In this document: piece by piece, positions 1 through 9,204 of the stretch | How positions within the stretch are numbered: position 1 is the first letter of the stretch | Layout: each line of letters begins with the position of its first letter | Assembly (NCBI GenBank): GCA_025451075.1 | Contig: JANWLA010000040.1 | Location: 1-56,141 of the forward strand | Direction: 5' to 3' | DNA: 56,141 bases | Source of the DNA: Nitrosotalea sp. | GTDB taxonomy: Archaea > Thermoproteota > Nitrososphaeria > Nitrososphaerales > Nitrosopumilaceae | The notes under the pieces: generated by a model | Database searches by the model: none | The model's input: only the letters and a program-made list of their open reading frames with translations | What the model was told of the DNA's origin: nothing | Translations under genes and position numbers: made by a program

Positions 1-2494
1 CTCCTTTATTTCTTCTTAGATTGTAGCTCTTCAGTACGATGGATATTATCTGTTTTAATTCATCGATTCTGATATTTTCTTTATCTCTAAATATCGTCAA
101 TATATCTGAAGCAGATTTTGTCTGAGCTAGCGTACCCAAATAACATAATTGTTGATGTAGATTATCTGGATCCAGATCTTGTGGTTTTAGTGTAATTTTG
201 TTTTCTTGTAGATATGTTAATCTAATTACTCCCTTACCTTTGATTGCTACATTGATTTTGTACAGTGTATCCAGATCCACCCCATATGTTTGTGTGATTT
301 TAATTGCCTCATCTGCAGATATCATTCCATGATGCCATATCTTTAGTAATAAGTAAAATGATATCATAGGGCCGATTTGGTTCATTTTATTATCAGTGAT
401 TTTATCTATGATCTGTTTTAGAATAAAATCTCGAGAATCTTTTACAAGATCTTCAAAATCTGGGTCCTTGTCTTGTTTTTGATATGATTTTAAAACAGTA
501 TGTTGAGTACATGTTTCCAGTACTTTGCCATAGACCATTATCAACAAATCTGTAATTGGTAACAATAGTAGTTTATCATTTGGAATTTTATCTAACATCT
601 TTTTGATTTCGTCTTCTGCTTTTGGGATTATATCTTCAAGATAAGCAGTTGATTCTTTACTTATTTTTCTACAGGCTATTACAATGGAAGACATGAAAGA
701 AGTTTTTTCATAGGAAATTACACTGGCTGCATATTCTGTATGTATCGAATAACTGGAGACTACGGAAAACTTGGCTTCTTTAATGCATTTTAGTAAGAGA
801 TTCCAAGTACTAGCGTTAGAATGAGCAAAGAACACTACTAACAACCCATCATCTTTTAAACCTGAATTCATTGCGACAAATGATTTTTTCAATCCCTCTT
901 CAAAGAATTTAACTGCGAGTTTTTTATCACCGAATCTACCCCAGCTCTCACAAAAATCTTCTTCTAATGGAACATTTTTTGGTAGTTCTGGATAATATGG
1001 ATGAAGTAAACGATATAACCACACATAGAAAAATTCACTAAATTCCCCATACATAATATCATCACCATACGGAGGATCAGTAATTATCAGATCATATTTT
1101 TTTGGAGTATTTGGTAATTTTGTAACAGATTTCAAATAAATTTCAGATTCATACTTAGATTTTGTTAATGCCAAAAATTCTAGTGCATTAAAAATTGAAT
1201 TAACTATATTTGACAGAGAGCCAGCTATTTTCTCAAGAGGATTTATTTCAGGATGATTATATACAATCCTAGGTTCACGAAGAGACGAAGTTACTTGTGG
1301 CACGTTTGTGCTTGCTGTCCAATGTAGTCCATACGAATTTGAATCTGCGAGTTTACATATGATAAATCCCAAGTAAACTGAAATGATTTTTTTGTAATTA
1401 GAATCCTGAATTTTTTCTAATGTTGAGGTCATATTTTTCAATAAGGTAGATAAAAGTAACATTTGTCTATCGCTAAAAAATTCATTCCATTGAGTTATTC
1501 CATAATGCCATAACCTGTGTTCCCTACGGTGAGTGGCTTTAATTTTTTCATTTGGAATCAGATCCATTTTCTCATATGCCAATAATTTTGATTTAAAATA
1601 TTTTGACGCCAGTTCAAATCTTTTTTTATCTTCAGGTTTAGCCAACGTGTACTCTCTGCCGGATTTTTCTTCTCTTTGTACAATGATAAGTTCTCTATCT
1701 TTTCTATTTGTGATATCTTTTGTCATAGAATCATAATCTATTGTATTTGTACAAGAAATGCACATAGCAGATCCTCCTTTCTGTGTAAATTTTTTACCTT
1801 CAGAAGGAGTCATATTTTTTATCAGTTCTACTTCAAAATCTTTTGTTTTTGTTGGTTTGAATCTCATTCCAATTTTATTTTTTGTAGAATTTGAAATCCA
1901 CATGTTATTAGTCAATGGGACTCGTTGCCCGCAATGAGGGCATTTGATGCACCATACCCAGAAATACACTAATTCATTTTCTCCATAAAATTTGCTAATT
2001 TCGTGTCTTGTCATCTCGATTGCCTCCTTAGCATATTTTACAAAATCATCTGCTAGTGTTTTCCCATATTTTGAAGGATATTCTAATACTGCTTTTTCAA
2101 TTAAGTATGCGAAAGGATTGTAATCAGATATTGTACAGTTAAGACCAAGTTGCTTGGACTCGAAAATTAGGTTTCCTGCACCTCCAAAAGGGTCTAATAC
2201 CTTAATTTTAGAAGGATCTGAGCCAAGTTTTTTTGCATATACTCCAGCATCTGGGATTCTAGTATAGGCACGAACGTCTTTGCCAAAACCCATGAGTGCT
2301 TCGACATCTTTGAGATTTGTCAGAGTACTTGCTAGTACAATTGCTCGACCTACAACTAGTGGTTTTCTAGTCCAGTAAAAAACAAGTCTTGATAGTGGGA
2401 TCTTTGCGAATTTTTCTATTTTGGCCTCTTCGCTAACTTTATCGAAAAATTGTAAAAGTTCTACATTTGGTTCTTCAATGAGAGTTTTACGCAT
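1..2494 (-). CDS. DUF1156 adenine-specific DNA methylase with zinc ribbon (3' end outside window)
   Basis: Open frame of 831 codons that runs off the left edge, so the C-terminus is missing. The N-terminus (about residues 1-60) matches the DUF1156 pattern, with RLVFYWTRKPL. The SAM-binding motif DPFGGAGN is near residue 101 and the amino-methyltransferase catalytic motif TDPPYG near residue 473, as in COG1743 methylases. Between them is a zinc ribbon (CIKCPHCG near residue 182, partner CISC further on). ATG at 2494 is the first start after an in-frame stop. It lies 41 bp downstream of the 116-aa gene and is transcribed with the DUF499 ATPase. COG1743-COG1483 pairs are known in archaeal and bacterial defence islands; the role here (modifying self DNA or targeting phage) is inferred. 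Confidence 0.88.
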   Translation of the reverse strand, partial: MRKTLIEEPNVELLQFFDKVSEEAKIEKFAKIPLSRLVFYWTRKPLVVGRAIVLASTLTNLKDVEALMGFGKDVRAYTRIPDAGVYAKKLGSDPSKIKVLDPFGGAGNLIFESKQLGLNCTISDYNPFAYLIEKAVLEYPSKYGKTLADDFVKYAKEAIEMTRHEISKFYGENELVYFWVWCIKCPHCGQRVPLTNNMWISNSTKNKIGMRFKPTKTKDFEVELIKNMTPSEGKKFTQKGGSAMCISCTNTIDYDSMTKDITNRKDRELIIVQREEKSGREYTLAKPEDKKRFELASKYFKSKLLAYEKMDLIPNEKIKATHRREHRLWHYGITQWNEFFSDRQMLLLSTLLKNMTSTLEKIQDSNYKKIISVYLGFIICKLADSNSYGLHWTASTNVPQVTSSLREPRIVYNHPEINPLEKIAGSLSNIVNSIFNALEFLALTKSKYESEIYLKSVTKLPNTPKKYDLIITDPPYGDDIMYGEFSEFFYVWLYRLLHPYYPELPKNVPLEEDFCESWGRFGDKKLAVKFFEEGLKKSFVAMNSGLKDDGLLVVFFAHSNASTWNLLLKCIKEAKFSVVSSYSIHTEYAASVISYEKTSFMSSIVIACRKISKESTAYLEDIIPKAEDEIKKMLDKIPNDKLLLLPITDLLIMVYGKVLETCTQHTVLKSYQKQDKDPDFEDLVKDSRDFILKQIIDKITDNKMNQIGPMISFYLLLKIWHHGMISADEAIKITQTYGVDLDTLYKINVAIKGKGVIRLTYLQENKITLKPQDLDPDNLHQQLCYLGTLAQTKSASDILTIFRDKENIRIDELKQIISIVLKSYNLRRNKG

Positions 2495-2535
2495 GAATAA
2501 ATGAGTAAGATATCCACGCTTAAAGTTTAGGCAAT

Positions 2536-2886
2536 TTAACTATAGAATGATCGCCAAGCTCGAGAAGTCTTAGATTCCGATAGAAATTTGCTGGCCCAAA
2601 AATGCACCTCAAATTTGCTTAGTTCTTTTACTTGGTTGATGAATATCAAACCTTCATGTGGGTCTCTTGCAGATTTTAGAGCCTCCAGTCCAACAAATTT
2701 TCTTGTCACCTCATCGTCCCAGTCTTCTCTCTCAAAGAAAAGATGTTTCAATGCCATCTTGCTTCTCCAACCATGTACTGCGGAAAACTTCATGGTTTGT
2801 TGACCAAATCGATCATCGATATCTACTTTCAAAAATACTGTTTTACCACTTTTGCTTCTAGTCAATGTATGATTAAAATTTCTCAT
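2536..2886 (-). CDS. Small protein between DUF499 ATPase and DUF1156 methylase
   Basis: 116 aa, basic, no membrane segment or clear catalytic motif. The start codon follows the stop codon of the DUF499 gene with no gap, so the two are almost surely co-translated. I do not recognise the family with certainty. DUF3780 proteins are the usual third partner of DUF1156/DUF499 pairs but are longer as I know them, so a short relative is possible but not shown. The C-terminus is aromatic and basic (SRAWRSFYS). Confidence 0.7.
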   Translation of the reverse strand: MRNFNHTLTRSKSGKTVFLKVDIDDRFGQQTMKFSAVHGWRSKMALKHLFFEREDWDDEVTRKFVGLEALKSARDPHEGLIFINQVKELSKFEVHFWASKFLSESKTSRAWRSFYS

Positions 2887-5580
2887 CTACTGAGGGTTCA
2901 AAGCATATTGTTTAAAAGTTTGACTCAGATCTTTGTCAGAGTCAATTGTCAACTCTCCTTGTCCTGAATATCTAGATTTTAGTTGAGTTATTAGACTTTT
3001 AAATTCCTGTAGGCTTTCTAGCCTAGTATCCATAGTTATAATGGTATCATCAGATCGCAATGTGGCTGTAAATTTCTTTTTTAATTTTTCATTTACCTGT
3101 ATTATTGTAAGCTTGTTTAGAATGTCAGACATCTCATCCATTGTTGCCAGCAAGAATCTATATTTGAATTCAGCAGGAGGAAGAGGCGCACATTTGTGTT
3201 TCTCAAGCTCTACGTTACTATTAAATTGCATAAAACATTGCGGACATTGAAAGTATTCAATTCCAGCAATTACAGAAGGATTGTACAAATATCCCGACCA
3301 ATTTTTTATATCCACATGGGTGTTTATTTTCGCAACATATTTCCCATCTCTTAATTCCTCTTTTTCGGCATATCCAAATTTCCCATTACGAACTCCAGAT
3401 TGTATTGCCTCAAAAATATCCTCGGAGTTTATAATCATTATACTAGATTTGTCAGTTTTGAATCCAAGGTAAATTCGCTTAATCTCCATCTTGTCACTTT
3501 CGAATTTTATTCCATCTTCCCCTAAAGAGGGAATCAATTTACCTTTTTTAATTAGAAGATTTTGTACCTCTTTTGTTAAAACATGAGTTTTTGCATCAAG
3601 ACTGGATATTTGATCCAATCTCGGAGTAGGGCCAAACGGATATGCTACTTTACAATATGTCTTAAAACAATCAAGATTTAGTGCACCACTAGCTAGGTTT
3701 TTCCTATCAATAATTTTTGTATTAAAGTCCTTATCGGTCTTTATTTTATCGTCTTTAGATGCCAGGTCTACTGCCACTGCATTTTTTGCAGAATTTATTA
3801 AATTATTTACCATCATTTTATCAGCATATACAAATACAATTGTATTTTGATATTGTCTGAGACCATCTGTAGAAGTCCGTTCTAATAATCTGGCAAAGTG
3901 TTCTTGTGCTTTTTCTTCAGTGTCTAGATTGATTTTATAATCTTCTATGAAAATTTTTAAATCTTCGTTATCTGGAATATCATTTTGATCCCAGATTATA
4001 GGAATTACTTTGGATTCATGAGGAACAAGTTTTATTAGTTCTGCATGAATTCTATCTCTACATTCTTTCTCTGTGACATTTTTTCTGTAAGAATATATGA
4101 TTTGATTCAGATTTGGAGTTTCATCAAAATAATATGATTTACCATCTTCTTTTAAGAACCAAAAACTTTTTTCAATTTCTTCAAGTACTGTATCAACCAT
4201 TCCAGGATCAATACCTGGTGTACACACAGAAAGTTTAATCTCGTTTAACGGCATTCCTGATTTTCTAGCACCCATAAATAATGAAAACATGAGAATTGAC
4301 TTAGCCATACTTTCTACTAATTTAGTACTTTTATGAGAGTCCAATTCTCTTGCATGAAAAATACAGTCACTCTCAATAACAGGTCGCAAAGGTTTGTCAA
4401 GCTTTGTGGTTATCTCATCTACAATATGAGCATCTGTAAAATCCATATCGCTTACGTTAACTATTGGATAATTTTTTTTATTTTTGTATATGTTATGTAG
4501 AATTAATCCCAATAAACGCAACATTCCCCTAGTTTTGTTAAATTTTGGTATTGTGGATAATCTAGTACGTAGTATGTCTATCAAGTTAGGGTGAAATGGA
4601 TAAGCACGTCTGAATTCATCTTCATAATCAGATCTTTGTTCGGGTACTAAATTATTCTCGTTGAGATATTTTACAAACTGTGACACCGTATCCTCTCTTT
4701 GTTTTGCATCGATTTTCTTTACAAGTCTTTTAACTAGTATGTCGTAAATTTGTATATCGCTGACTGGCTGAGTATATACAACATTTCTTGAAAGCCCATC
4801 TTTGAAATCATCATATACCTTTTCAACAGAGTAGTCTGTCAACTTTTTAATTCCTTTGTTTACTTTATCCGTATACTTTTCATACAATTGTTGCTTTTCC
4901 GTTAAAGTTAAGATGAGACAACAATCTTTTGTCGCAGAAACAGCAGATGTAAGATCCATTACAAATGAAATGGTCAGATCTGAAAGAGTCACATTACCAA
5001 TTGTTCTGCTTTCAGAATCTAGCAGATATTTTGGTAGCTCATCAAGAAGTAATAATGTTGGTTGATCAAAAAGTTGTTTTATCTTGTCTATTGTAATTGT
5101 TTGAAGTTTTTCATCATATTCTTTTACAATATCATATTTGCCCAATTGTTTTGCAATTTCACCCCACAGTGTTTTTGTAATATTTCTACAATCAATTGCA
5201 ATCATTTTTGCTTTAGGAACATCGGTTATTCCATAATCTGAATCGAATTTGTTATCTTTAAGAAATTTTTTACCAATTTTTGGATTGTTGTAAACGTGAT
5301 GTAACATTACAATAGTGTGTGTTTTACCACCACCAAATCCAGTATCTATGACAGTTACAGGAGCACCTTTTCCTTTAGACAAACGTAGAAGCGATTCCTT
5401 AAGTATCATTCTCATTTGATCGGTCAAAATAGTATTCTCAAAGAATTGAACCGGGTCTTGATAAATAGGATCTGCGTCTCCTGCCAAAAATTGAAAGAGC
5501 TCTAACGCAAACTTTTCTGGTCTAAGATCACCAGTTTTTATCTCATCACTAAACTCACAGACTTCCCAGATGCTCTTCAA
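2887..5580 (-). CDS. DUF499 P-loop ATPase (COG1483), defence-associated
   Basis: 897 aa. Walker A is GFGGGKTH at residues 81-88 and Walker B is LLLLDELPKYLL around 176-187 (D180, E181), giving an AAA-type ATPase. A C-terminal zinc finger spans about 779-797 (CPQC followed by HKC). This layout and size fit the DUF499 family, usually encoded beside DUF1156 methylases in anti-phage islands. The gene heads the cluster 5580 to 1, followed directly by the 116-aa gene and the methylase. The 87-bp gap to the PCNA stop is AT-rich and could hold its own promoter. Expected role: ATP-driven partner of the methylase. The actual mechanism is unknown. Confidence 0.88.
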   Translation of the reverse strand: MKSIWEVCEFSDEIKTGDLRPEKFALELFQFLAGDADPIYQDPVQFFENTILTDQMRMILKESLLRLSKGKGAPVTVIDTGFGGGKTHTIVMLHHVYNNPKIGKKFLKDNKFDSDYGITDVPKAKMIAIDCRNITKTLWGEIAKQLGKYDIVKEYDEKLQTITIDKIKQLFDQPTLLLLDELPKYLLDSESRTIGNVTLSDLTISFVMDLTSAVSATKDCCLILTLTEKQQLYEKYTDKVNKGIKKLTDYSVEKVYDDFKDGLSRNVVYTQPVSDIQIYDILVKRLVKKIDAKQREDTVSQFVKYLNENNLVPEQRSDYEDEFRRAYPFHPNLIDILRTRLSTIPKFNKTRGMLRLLGLILHNIYKNKKNYPIVNVSDMDFTDAHIVDEITTKLDKPLRPVIESDCIFHARELDSHKSTKLVESMAKSILMFSLFMGARKSGMPLNEIKLSVCTPGIDPGMVDTVLEEIEKSFWFLKEDGKSYYFDETPNLNQIIYSYRKNVTEKECRDRIHAELIKLVPHESKVIPIIWDQNDIPDNEDLKIFIEDYKINLDTEEKAQEHFARLLERTSTDGLRQYQNTIVFVYADKMMVNNLINSAKNAVAVDLASKDDKIKTDKDFNTKIIDRKNLASGALNLDCFKTYCKVAYPFGPTPRLDQISSLDAKTHVLTKEVQNLLIKKGKLIPSLGEDGIKFESDKMEIKRIYLGFKTDKSSIMIINSEDIFEAIQSGVRNGKFGYAEKEELRDGKYVAKINTHVDIKNWSGYLYNPSVIAGIEYFQCPQCFMQFNSNVELEKHKCAPLPPAEFKYRFLLATMDEMSDILNKLTIIQVNEKLKKKFTATLRSDDTIITMDTRLESLQEFKSLITQLKSRYSGQGELTIDSDKDLSQTFKQYALNPQ

Positions 5581-5667
5581 TATTTTTACTTCAAGCTAAA
5601 TCTGTAGATAAAGATATGCAATATCACACAGAAATTAACAGTATCACAATCCTAAAAATTTTTAAAA

Positions 5668-6420
5668 CTAATTTTCTACACGAGGAGCTAGGTAGTATTC
5701 TACCCTAGTCAGGGATGGCATTTCAAACATCATGTGAATAGGATTGCCATTGGCATATTCCATTTTTATTTTCATACTAGCTCGGCCTATACTTCGAATG
5801 ATTTGAGTCATATATTCAAGACTGTAAACAGCTGATGTATCTTCAGACATGTCTAATGATTCAAGTTCTGGGTTGCCTCTTTCAAGATCGATTTTGGCAT
5901 CCCCCATCTCACTTTTTCCCAAGAATTGCACTTTGTCAGTCATACAATTAATGGTAACATACTCTGAGATCTGTTCTAGATTAGACATTATTCTAGTAAG
6001 CGTATTAGGTCCCAAAGAAATTTTTGATTTATAATCAATCTTTGGAATTGGAGTATTGACTTCTGATTTTTCAATCAACCTAATGTTGTATTCTATTGCA
6101 AGTGAACCACTGATGGAAACTTTCATAGCATCAGAATTCAGAATTTCCAATACTACAGTATCAGTATTATTTGCGGCACTAAGTACTTTTTTAAAATCTT
6201 CCACATGTAAGCCAAAGAAAGATGTTTGGGTCTCAAACTCCTCAAAAGAAGAGACAGGAAATCCTACGTCTAATAATGCCACATGTGATGAATCCATGCC
6301 CCTAAATGTTATTCCATTTGAATTACAAATGAACATCGCATCTTCGACAAGTTCACCTATTGCAGTTAAAACAGCTTTCCATTCTATTACGTTTTTTATT
6401 TTTGCTTTCAATAATGTCAT
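5668..6420 (-). CDS. pcn: DNA polymerase sliding clamp (PCNA)
   Basis: 250 aa, the usual length for archaeal PCNA, a ring-shaped processivity factor for DNA polymerase, ligase and FEN1. It has the family signature GMDSSHVALLDVGFP near residue 41, the interdomain connector (PIPKIDY) and the C-terminal LAPRVEN strand used by PIP-box partners. The start codon is about 25 bp downstream of a TATA-like CTTTTAAG on the minus strand, suggesting a leaderless mRNA. It lies between the DUF499 defence genes and an element-like region, so it may be the chromosomal clamp flanked by islands or a second copy carried with them. The sequence alone does not decide. Confidence 0.95.
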   Translation of the reverse strand: MTLLKAKIKNVIEWKAVLTAIGELVEDAMFICNSNGITFRGMDSSHVALLDVGFPVSSFEEFETQTSFFGLHVEDFKKVLSAANNTDTVVLEILNSDAMKVSISGSLAIEYNIRLIEKSEVNTPIPKIDYKSKISLGPNTLTRIMSNLEQISEYVTINCMTDKVQFLGKSEMGDAKIDLERGNPELESLDMSEDTSAVYSLEYMTQIIRSIGRASMKIKMEYANGNPIHMMFEMPSLTRVEYYLAPRVEN

Positions 6421-6464
6421 ATGGTGTAGAAAAAGCCTTAACTTAAAAGACTTGCTTTGAGAAT

Positions 6465-6653
6465 TTAATTAGTTTTATTTGGTTTAGGTATGGTCCATGA
6501 ACTTTTTGTAGATTGATAAAAATTGAAGAATTTTGAACATTTGCACTGATATCTATTTACATTGACTTTTCCATACGACCATGATTTCTCAGATATTCCT
6601 ATCTGGGTTTTACCACAGTAAGGGCATTTTACATCAGTCAATGATGTGACCAC
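6465..6653 (-). CDS. Small zinc-ribbon protein upstream of PCNA
   Basis: 62 aa. A first knuckle CPYCGK near residue 10 and a second CKCSK near residue 37 suggest a single zinc ribbon; the C-terminal tail is basic and proline-rich. It ends 44 bp ahead of the PCNA start on the same strand, so the genes may be co-transcribed. The start is ATG at 6653. Function unknown; short zinc ribbons of this kind often bind nucleic acid or basal transcription factors, but that is inference. Confidence 0.7.
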   Translation of the reverse strand: MVTSLTDVKCPYCGKTQIGISEKSWSYGKVNVNRYQCKCSKFFNFYQSTKSSWTIPKPNKTN

Positions 6654-7016
6654 AAAATAATGGGATTTAAGATATTTCTTTGAATATTCCTACAGACAGT
6701 GTTAGTCATGATGTAGAGATCGATTCAGACAAGATTGACAAATTAGCACAGAAAATGGACAAGAATTTAGAATAATCACTAACTGATTTCACAAGCTAGT
6801 TTAACATCATTGTTTACGTAATCTTACAAGTTCCATGACAATATTGTCAGACGGGGTTTGAGCCTTGGAACATCCAATCCAGTAAACGATGTAAAATAAA
6901 ACAACGGTTCTTTGGTACTCACAATGACCACTATATGGGTAAACAAAAAAACTCTTAGCTTAGAGTAAATGTTTTGTATGACATGATCCTTAATATCAAA
7001 ATAAAAATTTCAATTC
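6654..7016. other. Intergenic region, no firm gene
   Basis: 363 bp between divergent genes. The plus strand holds a 31-codon frame (6680-6775, TTG start, stop at 6773) with an acidic-basic sequence ending DKLAQKMDKNLE. It may be a real microprotein or a gene remnant, and I do not call it. A TATA-like CTTAATATC near 6989 lies about 25 bp before the GTG start at 7017. Nothing else recognised. Confidence 0.5.
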
Positions 7017-7532
7017 GTGCAAGTCGCAGGACCATTAATAATTCAGCCAGCACATCATAGAGACATCGGTCGTGGCATTGCAAGAATAGATTACGATGTA
7101 ATGGATTCCATAGATGCTGGGACTGATTCCTTTGTTGAAATCACATCAAGAAAAAGAACTGTGGTTAGATGTCTTCCAGTTATTCCCTCAGATGAAGGTA
7201 AAGGAGTGATTAGGTTGGATGATCTAACTATGGAAAACGCAGGAGCTCAAATTGGAAAACATGTTTATGTCAAGAAGATTGACGTATCTGAAGCAGAACA
7301 AGTCACAGTTGCACCTCTACAAGAAATCCCATCAGGGATGAAACAATATCTAAATGACGTACTATATCATCAAGCCATTGTAAAGGAACAATTGGTAGCA
7401 ATTCCATATTTTCCAGGTTCTCTCATGTTTACTGTAAAAAACTATACCCCATTAGTTCAATCAGTCATGATAACATCAAAGACAAAGTTTCAGATAGAAA
7501 ATACAAACTATTATCTTTCAAATAATGTTTAA
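7017..7532 (+). CDS. Stand-alone Cdc48/VAT N-domain protein without AAA ATPase
   Basis: 171 aa. Residues about 8-90 match the double-psi beta-barrel of Cdc48/VAT N-domains (DIGRGIARIDYDVMDSID, then GKGVIRLDDL), and residues about 95-165 match the second clam-like subdomain (CDC48_2). There is no Walker A, so the AAA modules are absent. The frame ends cleanly and no ATPase fragment follows. GTG at 7017 is the first start after an in-frame TAA at 7002, about 25 bp past a TATA-like box. In full Cdc48 this domain binds adaptors and substrates; a free copy could compete for adaptors or act as a substrate handle. That role is inference. Confidence 0.85.
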   Translation: MQVAGPLIIQPAHHRDIGRGIARIDYDVMDSIDAGTDSFVEITSRKRTVVRCLPVIPSDEGKGVIRLDDLTMENAGAQIGKHVYVKKIDVSEAEQVTVAPLQEIPSGMKQYLNDVLYHQAIVKEQLVAIPYFPGSLMFTVKNYTPLVQSVMITSKTKFQIENTNYYLSNNV

Positions 7533-7595
7533 AATAATCTAAAACTTGAATTGCACAAGTCCCAGCATCATTTTGATCACTAATGGAATTTTGAT

Positions 7596-7740
7596 AAATT
7601 TACGAAGGATTTCAAGTCACAATGCGCGTCACTTTTTTTCTGTCACCGGTCACTTTTTTGTAAATTTACGAACGAAATTTTAAAAAAAGTGACACAATGG
7701 TCGGATTCCTATAGAATCCCCCTTTTCGTCACAATGTCGC
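7596..7740. repeat. Iteron-like repeat cluster, possible origin or partition site
   Basis: The block holds two direct copies of AAATTTACGAA (7596-7606 and 7662-7672, 66 bp apart) and GTCAC boxes at 7628, 7642, 7649 and 7728, with one just outside at 7616 and an inverted one at 7689. GTCACTTTTTT (7649-7659) and AAAAAAGTGAC (about 7683-7693) form an 11-bp inverted repeat, and GGATTC-CTATA-GAATCC (7703-7719) a small hairpin. Placed ahead of a ParB-like gene in an AT-rich gap, it resembles a plasmid origin or a centromere-like site. No binding protein is demonstrated. The rest of 7533-8054 shows no gene. Confidence 0.55.
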
Positions 7741-8054
7741 AGGCACAAAAACCCGAAAATACTTTTCATAATATACTTAAGCAGTCATACTAAAGCGTGT
7801 GTACGCGCCATGTGCTCGCAGGCATAAATTTGAAACTAGTTTGATAATTCAAAACAAATATGACATGGAATAAATTTGAAAGATGATTGTATTACGATGC
7901 AATAATTTTGTTAATTTTTAATGCACATCAATGCAAGTAACGAATCAAGTTTACATTAATTTTGATATTTCATTTGGTTAACATATGGTAGCCGAAAGTA
8001 AAACAGATTAGAACATGTCATTTAAGAAGATAATTGTTCTTTAAAATATCAGGC

Positions 8055-8915
8055 ATGACAACTAAAGCAACAACATGTTACCTGAAAAAAATAGAAGACC
8101 CAGAAATCATACAGAAACTTGACAATGAATTACTTTTCATACCTTCAGATGAAACTCCTCAGACATATGATATAGAACAAGTAAACGGACTACCAATTTC
8201 AGAGTCTGTAGTAGGACAGTTAAGACCCATTGAAGTTGCAATATGGTTTGACGACCCAAACAGAGGTAATGACAGTCCAAATAGAATTCATCTCAGACCA
8301 TTTAACGGCCGACATAGAACAAAAGCAAATCCAAATTGGAGGCGAGAGTACTATGACCTCTCAGGATATTCAGACCCCATCCTAGAGTATTTCAAGGCAA
8401 GACATCATTTTGATTTGCAGAAAAATAGGACTGCCGATGAGAGGCGTGTCTATATCAAAGAGATAGCAGATTATTTTTTCAACCGTTTACACATACCAGA
8501 ACATGAAATCTGTCAAAAGATAACAGAGTTTCTGGTCTCACAGGGTGGCATAAGTGCTATAACAGTATCAAGATATTGTCCTGACAACTACAAAGACCCA
8601 GCACAGAAAGCAAATGCACAACACATACGTTCGATACATGACAAATCAGATGATCATTCTTCTACAGAGGCATTAAAAGAAACATTACGGAATAAAGAGG
8701 ATGAAATTGACAAACTCAATACAAAGAGTAACAAATTACAGGAAGAAAACCACAGTTATCAGAATAAAATTGAAAGTATGAACAAATCATTTGTTGAGAT
8801 GCAGTCAATGTTTAACAAAATACTATCATGGCCAACCGAAAAAATATTTGATAATGTTAGAGTACGTGCATTTGTTGATCCAAAAGAATTGAAAATAGTT
8901 ATAGAGAGAATTTAG
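8055..8915 (+). CDS. ParB-like protein with C-terminal coiled coil
   Basis: 286 aa from ATG 8055; an in-frame TTG at 8034 would add seven residues, but a TATA-like TTTAAGA at 8021-8027 favours the ATG. The N-terminal half has an acidic beta region, then FNGRHRTKAN, which resembles the GxxRxxA motif of ParB/Srx-type domains, followed by a helical segment that could be a DNA-binding domain. Residues about 205-265 are a charged coiled coil. ParB proteins bind centromere-like DNA and hydrolyse CTP in plasmid or chromosome segregation. No ParA is seen nearby, so partition versus regulation is open. The repeat cluster just upstream is a candidate binding site. Confidence 0.6.
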   Translation: MTTKATTCYLKKIEDPEIIQKLDNELLFIPSDETPQTYDIEQVNGLPISESVVGQLRPIEVAIWFDDPNRGNDSPNRIHLRPFNGRHRTKANPNWRREYYDLSGYSDPILEYFKARHHFDLQKNRTADERRVYIKEIADYFFNRLHIPEHEICQKITEFLVSQGGISAITVSRYCPDNYKDPAQKANAQHIRSIHDKSDDHSSTEALKETLRNKEDEIDKLNTKSNKLQEENHSYQNKIESMNKSFVEMQSMFNKILSWPTEKIFDNVRVRAFVDPKELKIVIERI

Positions 8916-9022
8916 TAATTCTAGATCATTGTATTTTTCACATCTCAAATCTTATGGTAATTGTAATAACATGCATCTAGACTTGATTCATTATGTTATT
9001 CCATCATTAGTTGAAAAAATAA

Positions 9023-9204
9023 CCTCACCTGCCTCACTAGCCTCACCGGTTGATTTTCATGCTCATTTTTGTCCACATTTTCAGTGAGGTCAAATTCTCT
9101 CTAGTCTCACTGTAGACATTATTGTGAATCACATACCTCACCGCTAATCTTACTAGAATTATCAAATTTTGTTTCCAAATAATCTTCTAGTGAGGCAGGT
9201 GAGG
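9023..9204. repeat. 18-bp perfect inverted repeats with CCTCAC boxes
   Basis: CCTCACCTGCCTCACTAG at 9023-9040 is exactly inverted at 9187-9204. Further CCTCAC/GTGAGG boxes lie at 9041-9046, near 9086 and at 9205-9212. The left arm is in the gap after the ParB-like gene; the right arm is inside the last codons of the replication helicase gene, so the arms flank its stop codon at 9119. The arms could pair in RNA, terminate the two convergent transcripts, or be binding sites for the helicase or ParB-like protein. Confidence 0.7.

Noticed and set aside
6850-6890. GGGTTTGAGCC near 6860 resembling a tRNA T-arm
   Set aside because: No acceptor or anticodon stem could be built around it.
7596-7740. 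CRISPR array
   Set aside because: Repeats are short and unevenly spaced, with no uniform repeat-spacer units.
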